A stretch of 64,000 bases of DNA from NCBI RefSeq assembly GCF_029633865.1, contig NC_079216.1:24316136-24380135 (forward strand), given 5' to 3'. This document shows, piece by piece, positions 34,597-64,000 of the stretch. The stretch comes from Lampris incognitus. Lineage: Eukaryota; Chordata; Actinopteri; Lampriformes; Lampridae. Positions within the stretch are counted from its first letter, which is position 1; the number at the start of each line of letters is the position of its first letter. The notes beneath the pieces are model-generated. The model was given only the letters and a program-made list of their open reading frames with translations. It searched no databases and had not been told where the DNA came from. The translations under genes and the position numbers were made by a program.

Positions 34597-35409
34597 CCTC
34601 AGGTCCTCGAGGGAGGTGGGCTCCTCCCGGGTGGCTAGCTGGTCCTTGACAGCCTCGCTGAGACCTCTCCGGAAAGTGACCCGAAGTGACCGGTCGTTCC
34701 AGCCGCTCTCAGCTGCAGCCAGCCTGAACTCCACCGAGTAGTCTGTGACACTGCCACTGCCCTGCTGGATACTGCTCAGCCGAGCACCAGGGTCCTGGCC
34801 ACCGACAGGATGGTGGAAAACCTTCCGTAGTTCCGCCTCAAAGGCCTCGTAGGTGAGGCAGAAACTGGCCTTCATGGACCAGGAAGCAGTGGCCCACTGA
34901 GCTGCTCGGCCTGTGAGCAGGTTGGTCACGTAAGCGACCCGGGCAGCATCAGACGTGAACATGCTGGGTTGGTGCAGGAAGACCAGCTCACACTGCATGA
35001 TGAACGTGGCACAGGTCTCAAAGTCGCCATCAAACGGTTGTGGGCTGGAGAGGCAGGGCTCCCGGGGAACTGGGTTGAGCCCCACAGGGCTAACCGGGGC
35101 CGCGGGCCCAGGGGGCGGGTTACCCATGACTCCAGGGGCAGGCTGGCCCGGCGGCTGGATGGTGAGAGCCACCGTGATGGTTTGCAACTGCCGCAGGATC
35201 TCTGCTTGTTGGCTCGCCAACACCGCCTGCTGCCTCGTTAGGTTACCCACACAGGCCTGGAGGGGCGGGACCCAAGTCTGAAGATCTCTCACCGCGGCGG
35301 AGGCCGCATCTAGCTGCTGAGTGTGGGAGTTAGTCAGGCCGATCTGTTCGATGAGGGCCGCTCGAAGCGGGCTGGCCGGTACGCTCTCCGTGTTGGCTGG
35401 GGTCGTCAT
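34597..35409 (-). pseudogene. Element A gag, truncated after 271 codons
   Basis: Starts MTTPANTESVPASPL, then a coiled-coil segment and the capsid region (PFDGDFETCATFIMQCELVF, LLTGRAAQWATASW, FRRGLSEAVKDQLATREEP). Translation would continue without a stop into the LTR of element B, ending at 34369, giving an accidental gag-LTR fusion frame of 346 codons. The zinc knuckle is lost. It is similar in design to element B gag but clearly a different family member. Confidence 0.87.
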
Positions 35410-35422
35410 GGTCAGTTCGTAC

Positions 35423-35837
35423 TGTTAGGGTTTGTGGAAGACCCCAAGCGCACGACACCAGACAGAGATGGGGTTAGCCGAAAACTGGCATACTTTATTC
35501 AAACATAGGAAGGCAATGAGCGACAAGGAAAAAACGGAAAGTCCAAGGGGGAAAAAAACTCGCGGGTAATCCAAACGGGAACAAGGCAGGATACTTCCAA
35601 GGGGAAACCTTGCAAGGGAAAAACATGAACCAAGGACTGGGATGAGTTCGTAGAGAAAAGGACCGTGAGAGGAGAGTCGCCGCTACTGCGGGGAGGTTAC
35701 AACACGAACTGACAACGGGCACGTGGGAGGCCACCAAACTTAAACCCAGCCCTTATGACTAAGCCCGGCCCTGACGAGCCGATTGGCTGCTGGCGTGGGG
35801 TGGGCGGGCCACGGCGCGGGGTGGGCGAGCCATAACA
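35423..35837 (-). repeat. Element A 5' LTR (415 bp)
   Basis: Plus-strand reading begins TGTTAGGGTTTGTGG and ends GAGCCATAACA. It is unlike the element B LTR and the solo LTR at 17109. Confidence 0.82.
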
Positions 35838-36985
35838 CAGGTGCTTTACATATATCAGTAATACTGGAGAGGTGCTTTATATCAGTAATATTGGATAGCT
35901 GCTTTATATCAGTAATAATGGACAGGTGCTTTATATCAGTAATAATGGAGAGGTGCTTTATATCAGTAATAATGGAGATGTGCTTCATATCAGTAATAAT
36001 GGACAGGTGCTTTATATCAGTAATAATGGAGAGGTGCTTTGTATGAGTAATAATGGAGAGGTGCTCTATATCAGTAATAATAGACAGGTGCTTTATATCA
36101 GTAATACTGGAGAGGTGCTTCATCAGTAATAATGGACAGGTGCTTTTTATCAGTAATAATGGACAGGTGCTTTATATCAGTAATAATGGAGAGGTGCTTT
36201 GTATCAGCAATAATAGAGAGGTGCTTTGTATCAGTAATAATAGAGAGGTGCTTTATCAGTAATAATGGAGAGGTGATTTGTATCAGTAATAATGGAGAGG
36301 TGCTTTGTATCAGTAATAATGGAGAGGTGCTTTATATCAGTAATAATAGAGAGGTGCTTTATCAGTAATAATGGAGAGGTGCTTTGTATCAGTAATAATG
36401 GAGAGGTGTTTTGTATCAGTAATACTGGAGAGGTGCTTTGTATCAGTAATAATAGAGAGGTGCTTTGTATCAGTAATAATGGAGTGGTGCTTTGGATCAG
36501 TAATACTGGAGAGTTGCTTTGTATCAGTAATAATAGAGCGGTGCTTTATATCAGTAATAATAGAGCGGTGCTTTGGATCAGTAATACTTGGAGAGTTGCC
36601 TTGTATCAGTAATAATGGAGAGGTGCTTTATATCAGTAATAATAGAGAGGTGCTTTGTATCAGTAATAAAGTGGTGCTTTGTATCAGTAATAATAAAGCA
36701 GTGCTTTGTATCAGTAACACTGGAGATGTGCTTTATATCAGTAATAATGGAGAGGTGCTTTATATCAGTAATAATAGAGCGGTGCTTTATATCAGTAATA
36801 ACAGAGCGGTTTTTTATATCAGTAATACTGGAGAGTTGCTTTGTATCAGTAATAATAGAGCGGTGCTTTATATCAGTAATAACAGAGCGGTTTTTATATC
36901 AGTAATAATGGACAGGTGCTTTATATCAGTAATAATGGAGAGGTGCTTTGTATCAGTAATAATGGAGAGGTGCTTTATATGAGCT
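35838..36985. repeat. 27-bp tandem repeat array, block 4 (most diverged)
   Basis: More than 40 units with GAGCGG, GAGTTGC and AATAAAG variants and occasional 25-bp units (TTATCAG), giving local 79-bp three-monomer groups near 36053-36132 and 36292-36371. The right end fades at GGTGCTTTATATGAGC. Confidence 0.96.
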
Positions 36986-37432
36986 GTTGCATGTTCGTCA
37001 GCCTGGAGAAATATTGTGTGTAGGCTCTGAGGTTCCTGGTGCTCTCCTGATGCTTTCATTAAAGAGAAATTAAAATAAATTAATAATATAGGTTTCTCAG
37101 AGAATAAGCTGTTGACCCCTAAAATTATACAAATCAATATGTATACAAATTCAAAGGAAGGAAAGAAAGAATTAACCACAGGATAAGGCGAAGTATGTCC
37201 AAGGCAATTAAAGAAAAACAAAAATTATTTGTTGGAGTTCCTTGGACGTCAAGGTGCAAAGTTATTTTGAAATTGCTATGTTGTTGGGTGCTTCTACATT
37301 TTTTCCTCCTTTTTTTCCGATGTGTTTTTGTTCTATTACTTTGTTAAATATGTTCATTGGTTAGTTTATTATTTGTTTGTCTGAGCATGTGTGAAATATA
37401 TGCAAAGTTCAATAAAAATATAGTTAAAAATG
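36986..37432 (+). mobile_element. L1-like 3' fragment (tail)
   Basis: The last ~105 bp (37328-37432) match the tail at 16338-16446 and end with AATAAAAATA then TTAAAAA. The upstream 340 bp show no coding frame I can recognise but may be 3' UTR of the same copy. Confidence 0.5.
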
Positions 37433-37521
37433 TTGTGTAACAGAAAGCTCAAGAAAAAGTAACCAGTTGTAGATTCAAGTGTTCTGTAGTAAAGACCAGA
37501 GAACAGCCATGGAAGTGCTGC

Positions 37522-37525
<4 letters not shown>

Positions 37526-37561
<36 letters not shown>

Positions 37562-37562
37562 T
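37526..37562. repeat. TG microsatellite
   Basis: About 18 TG units. Confidence 0.92.
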
Positions 37563-38289
37563 AGAAAAAGATCAATCATTCTAATTGGCTGTTGAGTCTC
37601 AATTTGATAATTAATTTTGAATCAATTAATCTGGCAATTAATTTTTGCAGGTTGTAAGGCATTCCACAAGTCAAACCCAGGAAACTGAGTAGGATTTTTT
37701 GGCCTACACTCACCTCTACATCCTCATGCATTGGCAGGTCGATCTGCAACATTCAGCATTCTCATTATACATCAGCATGAACATTTGCTGCATCATATGA
37801 GAAGGGGTGTCTGTGTACTACTGTTGCTGTACCCATGAAAACCAGTTTAAGCACTGCAACAGGCCAAAGCTCATTTACAAACTTTTAGCTTGAGGGTTTC
37901 ATGAATACAGTTAAACAACCATGTAAATGTAACTGTGTAGTCTGCTTGCTCACAGTAAAGCTTCTGCTGAAAGCATCGGAAAGAGGAAGAATTAAAGTTA
38001 TCCAACTAGGATTCCAAAACGATTCAAAAATCTATGTTGTAATCTTATAAAACACACTTCTTCCTTCAGCTTGCTCCGTTTCTCAGGGGTTACCACAGCA
38101 GAGTTTATTGTTTCCATCAGGACCTTGTGAGGACACAGCACTAATAGCGGCCGTTGTTAACTCGGGCTTCGACCGATCCTGTATGGTCTTGTCAATCCAC
38201 ATACTGATTTGGCAGAATTTTACGTCATTTTTACATTAATCTTTAAGTTAATCTTATAAAACAGACTAAACATTTCTAACAATATTACA
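37563..38289. other. Intergenic, no gene seen
   Basis: AT-rich sequence without coding signal between the TG repeat and a SINE. Confidence 0.35.
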
Positions 38290-38680
38290 TTTAGTCCATC
38301 CATTAGTCCATCCATTATCCAAGCTGCTTATCCTGCTTTCAGGGTCGTGGGGATGCTGGAGCCTATCCCAGCAGTCACCGGGCGGCAGGTGGGCAGACAC
38401 CCTGGACAGGCCACCAGGCCATCACAGGGCTGACACACACACACACACACACATTCACACCTAGGGACAATTTAGTACAGCTGATTCACCTGACCTACAT
38501 GTCTTTGGACTGTGGGAGGAAACCGGAGCCCCCGGAGGAAACCCACACAGACACGGGGGGAACATGCACACTCCACACAGAGGACGACCCGAGACGACCC
38601 ACCAAGGTTGGACTACCCCAGGGCTCGAACCCAAGACCTTCTTGCTGTGAGGCCACCGTGCTGCCCCTCTTGTTAATGTT
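38290..38680 (-). mobile_element. DANA-like SINE, minus strand
   Basis: Head at the right (B-box GGTTCGAGCCC on the minus strand, near 38620), body CTCCGGTTTCCTCCCACAGTCC, internal TG tract near 38430-38455 and tail of ATGGATGGACTA repeats at 38290-38320. Same family as 12058. Confidence 0.85.
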
Positions 38681-38689
38681 CTCACAAAT

Positions 38690-39030
38690 GATAAATTGCA
38701 TTCCTCTTGTTAAATATAATACTGAGGGCTATATGCAAATTCTGTATGAAAACATTTGTTAGCTAAATTTCAAACTTGCCCCTGGTTAAATATCACTCTG
38801 AGTTTGGATCTATTTTAATGCATATTGTCCCCTCTCCAAAATGTTTTTGTCACTTTCCAGTGTGTACTTACCAAGTTACTAATGAATATACAAAATTAAA
38901 TTATTAATTATAATTACTCGACCGATTGCAACTCTACCTCAGAATATCCAAACCTGATCTGAATACAATGCGTGCAAACAGATGACCTCACTTCTACTCA
39001 GAAGTATACAATCCACACATGACACGAGGT
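38690..39030. other. Intergenic, downstream of csnk2a2, no gene seen
   Basis: AT-rich sequence beyond the candidate polyadenylation site of csnk2a2. Confidence 0.35.
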
Positions 39031-39747
39031 TCATCTAAATAAAAATCATTTATTTTTTTCATTATTATTATTATAATAATCGTCATCATTCTATCTAGAG
39101 AGTCCACCATGCCACTTTCAAAACTGGAGTAGTGTTAAGATGTCTGTCTGTCTGTTCGGGGTGGGATGGGGTGCGCTCACACAGTACAGGACAGACAGAC
39201 GGACGGATGGAGAGATGGCTTGAGGAGGAGAGGAGCCGGGGGAGGGTTGGGCGCGCTCCTGTTCATTCTCCATGCTGATTCAAACAAGGAGCAGAGGGTT
39301 TATAGACGGGGAAGCAAAGGTGGGTTGGGGCAGGCAGAGGAGAGAGGGGGTTGAGAGAAGGACACTGTCTTGAGGAGAAGCTTTTCTGTTGACCTACATG
39401 AGACGGAGTTGGGACGGGTGGGCAGAGAGAAGACAGCTTCCTGCTCACTGGTCAGGCTGCTTGATGAGGGACCAGGACGAGCCGATCACAGACTGGTACA
39501 GAGAAGGAGGGTGTATGTATAAGTGTCTGCAGGTGTGTGTGTGTATGTGTGTGTGTGTGTGTGTGTGCATAAGCACATATCTGTGAGTGTGTAACTGGTC
39601 AGCGCAACTTTGATCCACTGTCAACTGTACACTTGTCAAAGTTACTGTCACACCGGGTACAGAGTTGAGGTAACAAACATCCTTCTTCCCACTGTATGTG
39701 AGTGTGTGAGTGAGTGAGTGAGTGAGTGAGTGAGTGTGTGTGCGCGC

Positions 39748-39796
<49 letters not shown>

Positions 39797-39804
39797 TGTG
39801 TGAG

Positions 39805-39872
<68 letters not shown>

Positions 39873-40103
39873 GAAAAATCATGTAAGCTAACTGATTAAC
39901 TGATTGTCCAAGACACTGTATAGTTTTCGAGGGCAGGTGCTGGACTTTCACAGTGAGTTGTGCGCTTGTGAAGTAATAGGGGGTTACACATTCTGCTGTG
40001 ACGAGTGTTACGGAAACAGAATCTCCTGTTCAGGTTGCGAAATATAGAACTATAACAACAGTAAACACAACGCTAGAGTTCTATACAACACATCACCTGT
40101 GTT
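39030..40103 (-). other. csnk2a2: csnk2a2 3' UTR (inferred) with long CU and CA tracts
   Basis: The first AATAAA on the minus strand after the stop codon is at 39049-39054, giving a UTR of about 1.05 kb if it is used. It contains, in transcript order, about 30 CU repeats (39868-39806), CA repeats (39794-39737), CACT repeats (39735-39707) and a further CA stretch (39566-39537). CU tracts are classic PTB sites and CA repeats hnRNP L sites, so this UTR may be regulated; that is inference. Confidence 0.5.
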
Positions 40104-62878
<22,775 letters not shown>

Positions 62879-63960
62879 GGCGAGATCCGGGCTCGGCTGC
62901 TGTGAAGGATGAAGGGGGGTGCGGGTCGGCAAGATTCCTTGTGCGTGAAAACCGGCGGATCACGGCAGAATGACCGCCGCTTTCGATAACGAGATATTTG
63001 CCCCGTCTGTCAGATCCAACGAGCAAGGCAGACTCGCGTGCCTCAGGCGAACCGACTCCCCCAAATAGACAGAAAAGATTGAGCTTATTTGCTAAAGTCT
63101 GCCGGGGTACGCGACTGCAAGTAAGCCGCTAAGCAGCGTTAATTGCTCCGATTGTCCAGAGCAGCAGAGCCGCGGGGCTCCAGAGGTTGTTGGCGGAACC
63201 AGAGACGGTGTAGCAGCGAGGCTAACCGACGAGGGAGGGGAGGCAGTGGGGTGTTGAGGTAGACAACAAACGCTCGTTTGTTAGCTTAATGTAAATTTAA
63301 TTAAAACTGAGCCTAAAGGCCACAAATGCAAAGACCGGGAGGCTGTGACTCGATATGTCCCGGGTTAGACCCCCCCTCGCTGTGCTTATGGGCCCGGAGT
63401 CGGAAAACGCAGATGATGGAGGAGGTGGAGGGGGCTTACTATGTTGCTGGGTTTTTGTCAAAAGCGACAGACGAGGCAAATCCCTCCGGTATTCCGACGT
63501 TACCGATCAGTAGGTGATTTGACAGCCACCCCTTTTTCACGATCGGCGTCTCACGCAGGCTGGAAGGGGGTGGAGTAGGGCAAATTGATGTTGTTAGCTA
63601 ACATTAGCATGCGATGCTACATCAGTACGAAGGTATCGCACCGACGGGGAGCGCGTGGTGCCGTGCACCATCGGCAGAACGCGTGACATGTGCGACGGCG
63701 AGGGAGCGTTTGTCGGGTCCCTGGAGCGCCCGGCGGCGGTCGGGGTTCGGGGGCTGTCTGCAGACCCCGGTCGAGACCGCAGGGGAGCGACTGAAGTGCA
63801 AGGCCACCCGGATGTGAAAGCGGCTGCCGGGGTAAAGTTACAGAACGCCATCTGGTCCTCGTCGTGTAACTAACAGCTGGGGGAACAGCGCCGTCAGTGG
63901 TTCGGGAGATCGTTGCCTTAAAAACGGGAACTAAATTGATCAGGATGAGGAGGCCCCATC
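62879..63960 (-). promoter_or_regulatory. csnk2a2: Presumed csnk2a2 5' UTR and CpG-rich promoter
   Basis: GC and CpG content rise sharply from about 62750, in contrast with the AT-rich introns, as at CpG-island promoters of housekeeping kinases. No TATA box is placed convincingly, and the transcription start cannot be fixed from sequence alone. Short frames in both directions here look like CpG-island by-products, and I see no second gene. Confidence 0.45.
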
Positions 63961-64000
63961 AAACAAGTCTCGTTTCTGACCGGCAACAGAAGGACATCAA

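Larger units (their letters stand above)
34597..35837 (-). mobile_element. Element A: 5' LTR plus partial gag of a second chromovirus-type gypsy
   Basis: Only the 5' end is left: a 415-bp LTR, a 13-base leader and 271 codons of gag before fusion with the LTR of element B. Its protease-pol and 3' LTR are absent from the window. The outer LTR edge meets the 27-bp repeat (CAGGTGCTTTA...), so A originally inserted in the array. Confidence 0.85.

Noticed and set aside
30513..35508. Plus-strand frames opposite element A/B gag-pol (e.g. 31266-31790, 32948-33487)
   Set aside because: Antisense shadows of gag and pol without similarity to anything I know.

Overview
This is a 64 kb piece of a ray-finned (teleost-type) fish nuclear genome. 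The one host gene I can assemble completely is a casein kinase 2 catalytic subunit of the alpha-prime type (csnk2a2). It lies on the minus strand with 11 coding exons between 62878 and 40104, and the exons join in phase into 350 codons, the length I know for the vertebrate protein. Almost everything else is repetitive DNA of the kinds common in fish: Tc1/mariner and hAT DNA transposons, Ty3/gypsy and BEL/Pao LTR elements, L1- and RTE-like LINEs, tRNA-derived SINEs and many long microsatellites.

Layout. 1-4620 (minus): a large, almost uninterrupted multidomain protein of a multicopy metazoan family whose function I do not know. It has paired zinc-finger-like Cys/His motifs, a coiled coil, a nuclease-like Asp-rich region and a CXC-type tail, with one in-frame stop and one frameshift, and it runs off the left edge. 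5492-7109: a Tc1/mariner element with 27-bp inverted repeats and an open 347-codon transposase whose catalytic spacing is DD38E. 7603-11132: a 5'-truncated gypsy element. 11.1-14 kb: microsatellites and a SINE. 13983-14998: an RTE/Rex3-like LINE 3' end. 15010-16446: an L1 fragment with inverted 5' part.

16447-36985 is the most striking region. A 27-bp tandem repeat, about 2.4 kb in total, has been split into four blocks by separate insertions: a solo LTR with a perfect 5-bp target duplication, a near full-length L1 with an 11-bp direct repeat at both ends, and a 12-kb composite of chromovirus-type gypsy elements. In the composite, element B (23844-34596) is joined by deletion to a 5' piece of a related element A (34597-35837), and B carries a complete Mag-like gypsy, element C (25644-30608), inside its integrase zinc-binding region.

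39-64 kb is the csnk2a2 locus: a 3' UTR carrying long CU/CA tracts, a 9.2-kb last intron with three Tc1-type elements, a SINE and an AT-rich tandem array, then introns with a non-autonomous hAT, SINEs and a BEL/Pao element flanked by its LTRs, and finally a CpG-rich presumed promoter. The insertions leave the kinase reading frame and every splice-site dinucleotide intact. Exon 6, however, sits behind a G-rich acceptor with a very long TG repeat just upstream.

Most open frames in the tandem repeats and on the strand opposite the pol genes are by-products of composition and were not annotated. Breaks in mobile-element genes are described by position only.
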